From Hermatobates lingyangjiaoensis (Eukaryota > Arthropoda > Insecta > Hemiptera > Hermatobatidae), in contig JAPFBL010000119.1 in the NCBI GenBank assembly GCA_026182355.1, forward strand, positions 124,001-188,000: 64,000 nucleotides of DNA. The letters run 5' to 3'. The notes below the pieces were generated by a model that did no database searches, had not been told where the DNA came from, and saw only the letters and a program-made list of their open reading frames with translations. Of this stretch, positions 46,740-59,055 are shown piece by piece. A program made the position numbers and the translations under genes. How positions within the stretch are numbered: position 1 is the first letter of the stretch; the number at the start of each line of letters is the position of its first letter.

Positions 46740-48095
46740 CATAGTAAACGAACCCGTCTTTGACAGAATCAGAAGTTCCGTCATTTTTGGTATTCCAAAA
46801 TGTCATTAGAAATTATAGAACAGTAGAAAATACCATTATTACTACAGTGTTAAACAAATGCCTCTAAATACACTACATTAGCTGTCTGTCCTTCAGGTTC
46901 ATGGTAGAAGAAAGAGTTGAAACCTCTGACCCATGAGCAAGTAAACTACATTTGACCATGTGAGAAAAACTTGGTTTCGCTACCTTGTATTCCTGCGTTA
47001 GATGAAGTCTCCCTTTGCGACTTAGTTAATGTCATTGCGAAATAGACTCTGACCGGACTTTGCAATCATTTCAACGTAAACAGACAGTGGCTCGGAATCA
47101 ATGGTATATATGGTATACACACAGACTCCCCAATACCACATCCAGTCATTATGTCCGCTTCTATGGCATATCTGTGTAGAGCACGAACTCAGAGTCGTGT
47201 CCCGTTGCACAGTTTTGGGCACTCATGTTTCGTAACATGAAATTTGTTACTGCTACTAAATTGCATGATTGGTTCTCCTACTTTAAGTTTTTACTCATGA
47301 GCAGGCAGTTCAGGAGAAATAAATTCAGAGTCAAGAAATTCAATTAGATAATTAACTGCTTCTTCATCACTAATCCAATCTCTTTACTGACTTGTAAGGT
47401 CTTTCCTCGGTATGATATAGCCTAAGAACTTGTTTGTTGATTTTTCCTGCCTGTCCGTATTAAGAGTTGAGAATTGCTCGTTTACAAAACTATTTATTCG
47501 TAATAGTTAGTACATCCTCAACTCTGGGAAACACTTTTTCAAAGATGTCAAATACGCAATATATTCATATGCTCCAATGAAATTAAAATCAACTAACAAT
47601 ACCTACTTGCTTCACCTGTGTATTTTCAAAACAAACTTGTCTGTGAAGTTAGAAAAATACGCTTAAAGCCCTATAACTTCGTTTCTGTACTTAATTATGA
47701 ATCTATTTATAGCCTATATTTTAAGTTAGGCATACACAAATCCAGTGTCAAAGTTTCAGCTCGCCATGTCTTATGGTGGCTGAGTTTACTTGTGACAAAC
47801 GTTTTTGCTTTAAACGTCCATAACTTCACTTCTACGTTGAATTTCTAAGTAATTCAGAGCCTATATTTTAAGTTAGACCTATCCAAATCTACTGTAAAAG
47901 TTTCAGCTTTATATGTCTTATGGTAGCTGAGTTTACTTGTGACAAAGTTTTGCGGACAAACAGACAAACCGACAAACCGACAGGAATTTTTCTAAGGGTG
48001 GATTCGGTTTCTCCAATGTATGAAACGTCAAGAAAACTTGAATTGAGTCAGTTCTAAGCAATGTACAGACAAAATCATTATTTTATTTATATAGA
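46740..48095 (-). mobile_element. Helitron, internally deleted, minus strand
   Basis: The 5' end TCTATATAAATAAAATAATG is at 48095. The 3' end near 46740 is slightly mutated (GGGTTCGTTTACTATG). It carries the 140-bp 5' duplication (about 47670-47810 and 47818-47955) and is a close relative of the copy at 23248, with long stretches nearly identical. Confidence 0.85.
46870..47500 (-). pseudogene. Helitron helicase remnant, C-terminal
   Basis: A minus-strand frame (47022-47222) begins PKTVQRDTTLSS and is the frame-shifted reading of PKLCNGTRL. The same segment at 23555-23773 translates almost identically in the shifted frame. The AMTLTKSQ and SHGQ blocks follow in other frames. The long shared open frame is conserved only because the copies are young, not because it is translated. 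Confidence 0.75.
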
Positions 48096-48124
48096 TATAT
48101 TTTCTCTTATAAAAACTTTTTTTT

Positions 48125-48305
48125 TTATCGTTTAACCGATCTCCTAGCAGGTGATAACGCCAGCCGTTTACCGGTTCTCGGTTGATCGGTGATTCTACAG
48201 GTTCTACATTGGGAGTCCTACAATTTGCCTATCTCAAGCGCATTTCGAGTAGGGATCAGCCAGTGGGCCGCACAAGGTCCAATAAGAGTCTGGGAGGTAA
48301 ATGAA
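48125..48305 (-). mobile_element. SINE 3' half (subtype A), minus strand
   Basis: Reverse complement of the subtype A 3' end: TTTATCGTTTAACCGATCTC, AGGTGATAACGCCAGCCG, GATCGGTGATTCTACAGG and CATTGGGAGTCCTACAA. The head is missing or replaced. Confidence 0.7.
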
Positions 48306-49414
48306 TATCAAAATTAAAAATTGAAATGGGCAATTATACATGTATTTTTTTATTGTTAACTGAAGAAGAAAGGGAACTGGAGTATACCGTCACAACCATT
48401 TCTCCTTATTCTGCAGGGTTGCCAGGTTGTCATTTTTCGATCCAACTTCGTCAAATTTTACTTTTCAAGTGGCTAACATTAAAAAAATACCTGGTTTGCA
48501 TTTTACAGTAGGCAGAATTTTTTCTTGTCTTTTTTTTACAGGGAAATAGTCTGCGAGTCACTAGAGTGAAATAAACTGACTGAAATAATAGATGTTTTAT
48601 CCAGTAGCCTATAAAAAACGGCCTCGTTTGATGAATATAATTGCAATCTTTCCCAACGGTCAGATTACGTTGCTAGCTTTTGATATCTCTCTCCTTAGTG
48701 ACTTGACCGTAACACCTTAACAGAAGATTTAATTTTGTTAATTTCATCTTCTTCATGTCTACAGCTTAATTCAACCAGAACCTATTTAAATATTTTAAAA
48801 TTCTGTATACAAAGGGTCCTGCTAAACTTACAAATATCAGTCATAGTAATATAGTGAACAGAATTATCTAGAAGTGCCCAGTGTCAGAAAGGGGGCCCAC
48901 AAAAAGTCTTGCCCCGATACACTTTTTCCACTCATTGTAAGAGCTTCAAAGCAGACATATGTTTGGCTCCTTAGTGAAAAATTATCTACCGGAATTAATT
49001 ATTACCGATCGGATTTTTGTCGTTTTTTTAAAGACTAATTTATTACAATTTATGAATTAATTATTTATTATTAATAATTTTTAAAAAAATTTATTAATTA
49101 TTATTTTTTTTATTTTATGGCGTACTCCATATAGTATATTATACGCGTAATATTGCATTAGAGATTACACTACATTAATTTTACATTAAAATACACATAT
49201 ATGTATTAGTTACTTCTTATGTTTTTCCAAAAATATGGAATTATAAAAATGTAAAACCAAGGACATTTAAAGGCTTAAAATGAATAAATTCAGGAATGCA
49301 ATTTTAACACAACTGCTGCGTATTCACAAAGACCACCTAAAAGAATGCAAAAAATATATATGTATATATCAACAAATAAACAAAAGTAAAACATGTAAAA
49401 TTGACTTTGAGTCT
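48306..49414. other. No gene seen
   Basis: AT-rich sequence. The frame at 48326-48511 has no recognised similarity. Confidence 0.4.
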
Positions 49415-49500
49415 GAGAAAGTCTCTGACGAAGACCACTTGTTTTAGTTGAAAGATGTTAATCACATTTCTGAATGTCTTGCGGTGGTTTATATTGTTGA
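49415..49500 (+). repeat. Penelope terminal repeat fragment
   Basis: GTCTCTGACGAAGACCACTT, then GTTTTAGTTGAAAGATGTTA, gives CTGACGA at 49425-49431 and GAAA at 49450-49453, as in the element at 19480-20460. A GTGGTTTATATTGTTGATT block follows, which may be the diverged terminal segment. No endonuclease sequence precedes it. Confidence 0.5.
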
Positions 49501-49759
49501 TTTTTATTCAATCTCTTTTTGGGAATACATCATTGTCTGTTAGTTGTCATCCTGAAGATAAAAGCGACCTGATAGGGGTGGAGAATAACGTGCATTGGTC
49601 TACATTCTTGCTTATGTTATATAGTTGTGTTATCGCATCTTCTAGGTTACTGGAACTTAGTTGGTTTCTATGCCATTTGAAAAATATTTGTCTATTCCAG
49701 TTGGATTATTTTGTTAACCTCCACTAACTCCTTATGTTATGTTGGCCTTCTAAGTATTA

Positions 49760-50089
49760 GGTTAGATTAGGTTTGGTTGCAGTGGTAGTCCCACAAGGGA
49801 ACACACGTAGGTCGAGCATTGGCCCTTTGTGATACCACACAATGATGATTTATTCTATAGTGGGAGTCCTAAATTTTGTCTAACTCAAGTGTATTTGGAG
49901 TAGGGATCTTTAACGAGTACATGACATCGAATAGGCTCGGGACCGACGGTTTAACGTCCTTCTCCGAGGGACGACGAGCTCAGATTTATTCACCTCCCGC
50001 ATGAATAAATGGAGGTCAAGGTGGGGATCGAACTCCGGTTCTGTCAGTTCAGAGACGAGTACGTTAACCACTGAGCTAACCTAGCCCCC
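49760..50089 (-). mobile_element. Full-length tRNA-derived SINE (subtype B) with 13-bp TSD
   Basis: On the minus strand the head reads GGGGGGCTAGGTTAGCTCAG, TGGTTAACG (box A) and GGAGTTCGATCCCC (box B). The body follows (CATGCGGGAGGTGAATAAAT, CTCGGAGAAGGACGTTAAAC, CTCGTTAAAGATCCCTACTC). It ends in CCACTGCAACCAAACCTAAT and CTAACCTA. Flanks are CTTCTAAGTATTA at 49747-49759 and 50090-50102. This is the reference copy for the family in this window. Confidence 0.9.
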
Positions 50090-50102
50090 CTTCTAAGTAT
50101 TA

Positions 50103-52630
50103 ATCATCCAGAAGGAGTGTTCAAAAAGTAAAAAAAATAAACTCGATGGAAACAATATTGAGAGTTAATTGGAAGCTTTAGAAGTTGTCAAGGGCGTAGG
50201 AAGTGATGGAATTTCTTCAAAGTGAACAAGGAAGTTAGTTATCAGTCACCAGTTTAGAGTTTCTGTCCTCTCGCCTACTTCAGGATTTGGATTAAATTTC
50301 TAATCTAGTTACTAGTTACTTGTGTTCTTGGCTCACATACTCTTAGTTCACATGATCTAACCTGAATGTTGTTTGAATATAATAGACTTCAATTTCTATT
50401 TTATTATTTTTAAATTATATGTATACATGGTAATTAAAATATCAACAATCGTTATGTCCTTAGATCAAGTCATCACATATTGATGAGAGGAGTTTTGATA
50501 CCAACCAGCCAAGCTCCAGGTCTATCGGACATGCGCCAGTTCCAGGGCATTTGAGGTTGGCATGGGCATTCCGAGTAAGTGGTTGCAGTTTTGGTTTCTC
50601 CCTTACTCAGGTTGTTGAAAAGTAAACAAACCTGCTGATAAGTTAAATCCCAGGGATATTACAATACTGTCCAATAAATGTTCTTCATCTTACAAACGTA
50701 GGTTCATGATGGTCGAAGTGAAACATCAATGAAGTTACTAAATCCATTAAGAGTAAGTTGAGTTAGATTAACTGTTAAATTTGATTGATTTATAAAGATG
50801 AATATATTCAAAAAAAGTCTCTTACAACTAATATCTCATTTCAGAAGAGCTGACTTTTTATACTTGTTCACGCAAATTCTGTTGGAATATTTGTAATAAA
50901 TAATGGATATTTATAACTTTTGATTGGTAAATTCAGGATGATTTTCTTTTTCAAAAATCACATAACGTATTCACTTTTTCTGTTATAGTTAAAAGTCTTA
51001 GGAAAGTATTAACTAAGGTAAGTCTTTTTGTTTTTACTAAGCACAAAAATTAATTTAAACCGATTGTAAAAAAAAATTACCTTTTGAAATAAACTGATAA
51101 AAAAGTTAGAATAGAAAACTGTTCTTTTTCTTTTTGAAACCATCTGAATTAATGTTTCCTTAATAATAAAAAGCAGGTGGAATGTGTCCAAACGAGCATA
51201 TAAAAACTCGGGTTACGTTTTAAAAAGCCATTGCATGGGCGAAAAAAGAGGGAAAAATTCAATTTAGGTAAACTAGATACCAGCTAAATAGAACATTATT
51301 TTAATTTAATGTTGAAATGTTTCCTATTCATGATTATTAGAAGCTAGGAGTGCGCTTTAAATTGGTGGAAATTGTCAAACCTTTCTGGATTTCCGTAATA
51401 ATCCGGATTAGATAGAGAACAACTTTAAATCTGCAATAATTTAAAATATAAGAACTATGGCTTTAACTATAATGGAATTCAAAGTACTCATTGTAATTGA
51501 GTAGTAGTAGTTGAGTTACGATGAAATCATTATTAGTACTACTATTCTCAAATGCAAGTAGTTTATACCTTCAGAACACTAAGTGCTTTAATGTTGACTT
51601 TATGGAAGTGTTTCTCGTAAAATCCCTTGCAATATATTCCATATAACAGTTCACAATTAAAATTTTTCAATTACTCTAAGATATTAACTATATCCTGTTT
51701 TTTTTAGTTTTCATCACTTTTTCTTTACTACATCTACTGTTACAAAGTAAAAAAAAGAGCAGGAATGCAATATGACGAAATACTTTTCCATTAATAACTG
51801 ATTATAATTTATGTGTACCATATAAATATCTAAATTACAATAAATTTAAAAGATAAAGGTCTCATATTCTTGCACACTTCCCGTTGAAAATGGGATGAAC
51901 AATATTCACATAAATTTACTTTTTTTTCATAATTTTAACAGGTTTATACTCCTTGTGAGTATGCTACTCATGAACAAACCATTAATCGTTAATAACATCT
52001 TAACGAGCATGATTTGGAGAAGTTTGTAAACGATCCATCATGTATAAAGAAACTAATAGCAAATATTTGAATATATTAAAATATTTGAAAAACGATTAAA
52101 CATTTGAGGAAATTTGAAAACAACTGTTATTACTTCCTTCAACGTTTATTCAATAAATTCTTTGTTTGTGATACAACACTTAAGTATCGAAATCTTTTGT
52201 GATTTATTTATCTTTTTACTATCAACTGATTTGCAAGTATTCATAACAAACAAGTTTTATATTAGTTTGTGCAAATTCAAAATGTAATACTGTTCCACTT
52301 CTTTCAATTATTAAAAGACATAAGTCCATGCTAAATATTTGTAATTGTTAAAAATCATTCTTCCTACATTTGTACTAAAATTATACGTACATCCACAGAT
52401 AATCTTCTATATATTTAGAGTTAACTATATTCGTTTTTATTGTATATCTTTTTTCTAGCAAACTCTGAGTCTTTTGAATTTTAGACATCAAATTCTGTAA
52501 TACAGAAAAATATAGCAAGCATACTTGTTATATTCTTTTTTCATCTGAGAAAAGTTGGTAAATAAAAATTTTTTTTAACATATTTATTTAAATACACAAC
52601 TACGCATATGTAGTATGAGCAATACAAATA
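50103..52630. other. No recognised gene
   Basis: AT-rich sequence except for a GC-richer stretch at about 50460-50700 that I cannot assign. The segment 50239-50284 (AGTTTAGAGTTTCTGTCCTC) resembles 62068-62108 (AATTTAGAGTTCCTGCCCTT), hinting at an unclassified dispersed repeat. Confidence 0.35.
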
Positions 52631-53453
52631 ACTTTGACAAACATGAGCAAAGAATGGAACCCACTGGTTCAACTTTTCACTTTGTTTCCTGATTGTGGAT
52701 CATCATGGCAGTAGGTCCCTAGGCCATCTTCTCTTAAGTCGTCTTGGGGGATTCTGGGAAGGTGAGGAAGGAGCAAGCTTTTGTACGACTGGATTTGGGT
52801 GAGAGGAAAATTTGGTATGAAACGCCTTCTAACGATCAATGGCTAAGTTATGTATCAAAGCGATTTTTAGGTCTATATGAAGAGTGTGGTTTGTGACATA
52901 ATGAGGTGCATTAGTGGTAGTACCGAGGATTTTTGAGTGTAGTGATTGTATTTTATAAATGTTGGAATGTTTTGCACAAGCCCATAGTTCAAGTCCGTAA
53001 GTCCAGATAGGTCGCAGTAATGTTGTATATAACAGCACTTTGTTGTGAATGTTTTCCGAGAAATCTGTACAGTAGTAAGTAGCGTCGTTTTAGGTCAAGT
53101 CTTTTCAGCCGAGAATGGGGATTCCAAGTCAAGCATTTGTGAATGAAGAGCCCCAAGTACCTGACAACATCTGCAGTTGAAAGGAGAACGCCATTCATTG
53201 TGATATTCGGATACAGTCCTTTTTTTTTTTTAATATAAAAACTGCATGGGTGCTCTTGTTTATATTAATATTTAAGTGCCACTTTTTCAGCCAGACTTCT
53301 ATATTATGTAGGTGATTTTGGAGAGTATTTGTGGTGATAACGGGATCATAATTTCGAGACAGGATTGCTGTGTCATCAGCAAAAGTACAGAGAAGAGTTT
53401 GAGGGTGAAGAGGAATATCATAAATGTAAATATTATACAGAACTGGACCCGTG
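52631..53453 (-). mobile_element. 5'-truncated Jockey-like LINE with probable 10-bp TSD
   Basis: Minus-strand insertion between AATACAAATA at 52621-52630 and 53454-53463. It starts inside the RT just before the catalytic motif and includes a 3' untranslated region of about 70 bp. The 10-bp match is in AT-rich sequence, so chance cannot be fully excluded, but it coincides with the point where RT similarity begins. Confidence 0.7.
52703..53453 (-). pseudogene. Jockey-clade RT, palm-to-C-terminus, frame-shifted
   Basis: Starting at the insertion junction it reads GPVLYNIYIYDIPLHPQTLL, CTFADDTAIL (catalytic FADD) and VWLKKWHLNININKS. A shift in a run of 12 A (53220-53231) leads to VVRYLGLFIHKCLTWNPHS. 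A second shift near 53020 leads to LLRPIWTYGLELWACAKHSN and HYVTNHTLHIDLK. A TAG stop at 52826 is followed in frame by HTKFSSHPNPVVQKLAPSSP and an Arg-rich end. This is the canonical order of Jockey RT motifs. The family differs from the RT at 41638. Two shifts and one stop inactivate it. Confidence 0.85.
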
Positions 53454-53463
53454 AATACAAATA

Positions 53464-55149
53464 TAAAGAAAAAACATTAAATTTAAAAACTTATTATATA
53501 ATTAAACAAAATATTGAATTTTGAACTTTCAATTATCTTTGATGTCTTCATCTTTTCAGATAATGAATTATGGTTATCTGTATCGATGACAGTAAGGTTA
53601 TTTGCTTTCGTTTGTTTTATGGTAGTTTCTTCAGTAACAGATATATTTATGTAAATAGAACATGAGTTAGAATAATGTTTATCTACCATATATGAGAAAA
53701 TTAAATAAGTGAAATTTAAATTCCTATATAAATATGTTTTTGTAAAACATGATGTTATATAATTATAGTATATAATAATATAATGTATAATAATTTAGTC
53801 AAGGCAAATGACTGCATATTGTACAATAACTGTCTGTGACAATTTTGAAATCCACACCTTCTAAAGTACTACTACAACAACTGCGATATGCACCAAAATT
53901 TCATAACAATAGTTCACATTGCCATAATGCCTGTGTTCGGTTTTGAATATCGCTAAAACCATTTCAAAGTGCTTTACAACTTCTGATTTATAATTCTATC
54001 TTTTCTGAAAAGCAGTTGACACGCTTTATTTCGTTAGTTATCACAATGACTCTAATGGGATTATACACAAGTGGGTAACAAATATCGAAAGTCAATATCT
54101 GCAGCAGGCTTTGAAAAGGCTCATTTCATTTCAGTAGAGGGTATTTTTTGAAGCAATATCGGTTTTATGTAGCGTGCAGTGAAAACTCCCTGATCTCGCC
54201 TGTAATCCGCCTTGTTTATAGATTTTCATTAACATTATTAATGTGAGCTGTTATGTGTTACCTTCCTCTAGCTTCACTCTTTACATTGATATAAACAGAT
54301 ATTTATTTCAGCTATAAGCGCAGATGGCGTCCAAAATACATATTTTTTTTAATCAACGTACATTTAACAGTAACATTTCTTTCACCTTACGATACAAATT
54401 ATATCAAAATGTATCCTATATCGGCCAGATATATTCTAAGTTATTCATTTTAATCTGTGATAAATTTCTCCGGTTGGATTGTGATAAAAATTCAAATTTT
54501 GGCCATTGGATCAACATTTTTGAAAGTTTATTATAACATATTTGTCTAGGCAGCTGTCCTCTATAAAGTTTTAATGTTCTGGTGTTTGTAGGATAATGGA
54601 GGGAAAAAATATTTTTTAATTTACAAAACTTACTACAAAAAAATTTTTCCTATGATGTAATACTATCAAAGAACTAAGAAACTGACCATTCTATAGGAAT
54701 TTATGTGTGAGTTTGAATTTCAATGTCATCTGTAAAACGGTGTGAGCCATATCATGTTCACAAGCTTTCAAATTCAATTGTAAGTCAACATTTAAACATT
54801 TTTGCACAAATTTTATCTTTTGATTTATCAAAAATTTCTAAAACTTTTTCAAGTTAATACTAATATGACTCCAATAATGGCTTAATATCAACTCTGTAGA
54901 ATTAATCATTTAGAAGTAAAGAAAAAAACCAGGTATAAAAGAACACATGATGGGCACCAAAGTCAAGTCTCCTTGAAGCAATGGTCTTGAAGAAGCAAAA
55001 GGCCCATTAAGCTATAAATGCTATTTTTGATTATAAATGAAATTTATATTGATCCATTAAACGGTGTAACTTGTAACAAGTCCATATGTTTTTAGATATA
55101 CTAAAACTTTACCACACACACTCATTCGCAGTGAATATGAGGTAATAAA
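53464..55149. other. No gene seen
   Basis: AT-rich sequence with no recognised features. Confidence 0.4.
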
Positions 55150-56290
55150 GATCATTTACAGACAATATGGCGGAAACTGATAAATAACTGATGAAAAAGT
55201 TAGTACCTGACGATGAAGAAACAGATGAAAACAAAGTGAAATGAAAACTTGAAATAGATTGCTTCTGAGGTTTTGCAGAGATAAGTGACCAGTCAAGGAG
55301 AATACTTTAGACGAACTAAAAGATAATAAGGTTCCTGGAATAGATTGACACACAAAGTATAGTTTGAGATATTCTCAAATATGTACCTTAAGGTGTTGTC
55401 GGATATAATTCACGTCTGGTAAAAGCCCCCCCCCCCCCCCCCCCCAAACCACATTATGGGAAAAATCCAATATAGTTATTCTCTGACTACAAGACCCAAA
55501 AAAGCAATTAAAGATGACCTATCACAATAGTCTAAACTTTTCTACCGTTAGCTGATAAAGTTTTGGATAAATTGTTCATTAATAGAATCCTATTTAATTT
55601 GTATAAAATAAATTTATGTATAAAAATCTGTGCGGATTCACACCGCAGAGAGGAGCAGTCGATTAAGAGATTACGTGAGAAGAAGCAGATATTGCTAATC
55701 TAAATGCAATTGAGATTAGCAACGCAGTCGGAGCATTTGATCTTGCAAAATAGTATTCGATTCGCCATCAGTTAATCCCTTATAAATGCCCAAACAACTT
55801 GTTCAAACTAGCTAAAGTTATTTTGAGAATAGAACGATAACACTAACAATGGACAACACTTCCATTAAGCTCAATAGTATGAAAGAGTGTCGGCAATGGT
55901 CCAGGATATAGCAAAACTTTTCTCATTTTTATATTGGACATTCAGTTCCATGACAAAGTAGAGGTACACGATTCGCTGGTGATTTTACATTTATAATTGT
56001 AGGAAACCCTGGAAATCATCGTAATTGAAAACAAAACGCATGCATATACCTTTCACAAAAGTAGTGAAAAAAGGGAAAATGTGAGTTTAATCCGAAAAAA
56101 ACTAAAATTATTCATATAAAAAAATACAGAAAAAGAAGGCGAATTAAAGTAAAAATAACGGAATCACAAAAAACACTGGTCATGGAAATAAAAATTTTGG
56201 CGTGTGGCTTGATCAAAATATGGAAAACACACATAAATCATATTTGCGAATGAACATAAAATGATCATAAAATATTTTCGACGGACACAC
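55150..56290 (+). pseudogene. R1-like non-LTR retrotransposon RT, heavily mutated
   Basis: Pieces in different plus frames line up in the order of an R1-group RT: LMKKLVPDDEETDENK, then LDELKDNKVPGID, FINRILFNLYKINF-like sequence and FTPQRGAVDAI-like sequence. Next come NAVGAFD, CPNNLFKLAKVILRIER, ITLTMDNTSIKLNS, NGPGYSKTFLIFILDIQFHD and the catalytic block as FAGDFTFIIVGN (FADD with one D changed to G). FNPKKTKIIH and THINHICE end it. Frameshifts occur every few dozen codons, and a run of 20 C at 55426-55445 sits where the coding sequence between domains 1 and 2 should be. This is the oldest-looking coding relic here, and the element at 12395-13045 would be the next part of the same type of protein. 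Confidence 0.75.
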
Positions 56291-59055
56291 TCCCAGCCAC
56301 ATGTCTGAGGAAATAATCTAGAAATAGATTCAGAGAACCTAAAACCAGTAAAACCATAAACAATTAAAACATGTCTATCTCTTATCATATAGTATGCACT
56401 AAAGGAATAGCCAAATACTAATCTTGCATTTCCTCAAAAATGTAACACAATTATGGTACAAGTGTACCATCATGACTACATTACAAACTTATTACTGTAC
56501 TTACTATACTATGCTTATACTATATACTGTACACTATAACTATACTTATATATATGAGATATACTTAAAATTATTATACTAGAATATATCTCAATTCCTA
56601 AGTTAAAGTAAAGAAACCTATGATGTCCCTTCCCAAAGAACACAAATAGGCTGTTATATAGGCACATGCTGTATAATTTAATAAACTCCCAACCGGCAGG
56701 GGTACTGCTGGGTGGGAAAAAAAACATAAAGGCTGAATTATGTTGAAACCTTAGAGCACATTTGTTTTAAAAATTTAAAATATGTTTGCTTTTATATTTC
56801 AAAATATGAGTACCTTGTTTCAAACACTACTAGAATTTTTATAAAGTATATTAAAATACAATAAATTATTGGCTTGACTCTGAGAGAAAATGTTTATAAA
56901 TTAATGTAATAAAGGTTAACAATCAAATCAAAATAGATAGAAATGATTGTAAGTTGGGGTTTAGCGTTTTAGATTCATATTGCCTCTTCCCAATAGCCAA
57001 AGATTCTTGAATAGTTTTTCGTTACTTACCAGATTTATGTCGAATACATGGGAAATTTTAATGTCACCAGCTTAGCGAAAAACTATTTTCTGAATTAAAA
57101 AAAAAAAGAGTAATAATGGAATTTTCTGTTGAGATATTTTCATCGAAATACTATACAGGTTACGTTTAAATCAATTGATATTTTTTAGTTCTTAATTTTA
57201 TTATAATCAATTAAACTGTAGCTTTACTATCACGTCCACTATCATAAGCTAACGTTTTTATATATATTTTAAACCAAATAAGACATTACTGAAATTACTG
57301 AAACAATGTTTATTTAATGTTAGTTAAAATTTTAGTTAATATTAAACTAAAAGTTAATGTTTTTTAAAAGTTAAAAGTTTAATGTTAGTATGAAGTCCAT
57401 AAAACCTCCAACATTTCATTTTTACAGAGTAATAAGAAGTTTTGAGGTAAACAGGAATTTTATCTGTAAGTACATAAATACATAATGCAGAGTACAGCGG
57501 GAATATTGTCGAAAAACTGTACTGCATATATATTTTATAAGCTATTTTTGAGTGCAATATAAAAATCATCTATCCAAAATTGCATCCTTTACTAGTCCCA
57601 AACTTTTGGATACACTCTCATATAAATAAAGATATCGAATATTCATATCGAGTTTTTTCATAATTACTATACTTATATTAAAGAAAAAATCAAGTGAAAT
57701 GTTCCTTTACCAATACTTGCAGTAAATCGATATTATGATGACAACATTTTGCTCAAATAATAACGAAAGCAATTAACAATGCAATTATAACTATATAGAG
57801 TATAAAAGTATCACTCTATAATTCACTTACTTATAATCTGTTAGATGATATCAATAATTCTTTTTATTGCATTTAGTGATTTGATTAACACTATAAATCT
57901 TATAAATATACATTTATATTATAAATTTGATATTATAAATATAACGTACTACCTAAAATATTTTGTGAATTGGCAATTTGACAGTTTGCAAATATTATAA
58001 TTTTATTCGTTTCATTTTATTATTAAATCAGTCATTTAGAAAAAGCATCCTTTTCCAAGCGTTTTTCATCGTTCTTAACAAATATGCCAACTAGATATTC
58101 ATCATAATTAATAAAACATAGTAGCGGCTAAATTAAAATAAATCATATAATTAAACTGATTGTTCATAATTTCTGAAAAAAGATTTACATAAAGAAATTG
58201 TACACTTTAAAATTTACATTTTTAACTAAAAAGAAAAACAATATTTATTTTAATGAATCATACTAATTCTTCAGTTGAAAACAGATAAGTAGGTTTAATT
58301 TAATAGAAGGGTGAATTGCAAACGGCTTGTTTACTTTGATTAAATCAGGTAAAACCTTCAGAACAGTGGACAAAGTTACTTGGTAAATAATTCGTTTTCC
58401 TAGTCAAACAGGTTGCAAAGTTTACAGTTGAATGTATTTTCTTTTGACATATAAATTAACTTCAACCCCGCATTATTCAGTATATAATAACTTGTATATG
58501 TTTCATTTTAAAATCAACAATTACTTAAGAGTTTTATACATGCTTCTATGAACAATTTACTATAGAAATAATGGTAATAATGCTAAATATCTCAAAAAGG
58601 TAGAAAACGTGCACGAGGAGAGCTGCGAAAAGAATTTAAATATATACACATTAACTTGAGTTTATCATTGTAAATAATTCACTATTTGAATTAGAAGAAT
58701 TTAACTGAAGCAAAAATACAAACAAAGGATATTCCCTCTTTTTAAATATCTAAGGTTCAATCCTCAAGGGAAATTAGGAAAAATGTTTGGGAAATGTAAA
58801 TATTGAACGGGCCTTGGCAAAAGAAGAAAAATACAAAAATCTTTGAACATTTTGGGTAACAATAAAAGAAATATAACAAGAATGATTGATGTTTAAGTAC
58901 AGCTTGTAGTACATATATAAAATAAAAGAGTATTTATTTTTCATAAGTGAAAAATACACTGATTGGAAATTAACGACTAAAGCACGAAATATGTTTGAAA
59001 ACGTTAGTCATAAACTAGGAATGAATACTGACTGTGTAGTTCAATATTGGAGTGA
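56291..59055. other. No gene seen
   Basis: AT-rich sequence with short frames lacking recognisable similarity. Confidence 0.45.

Noticed and set aside
50010..50089. tRNA-like sequence with A and B boxes
   Set aside because: It is the head of a SINE with a 13-bp TSD. The anticodon arm and acceptor stem do not fold as a functional tRNA.
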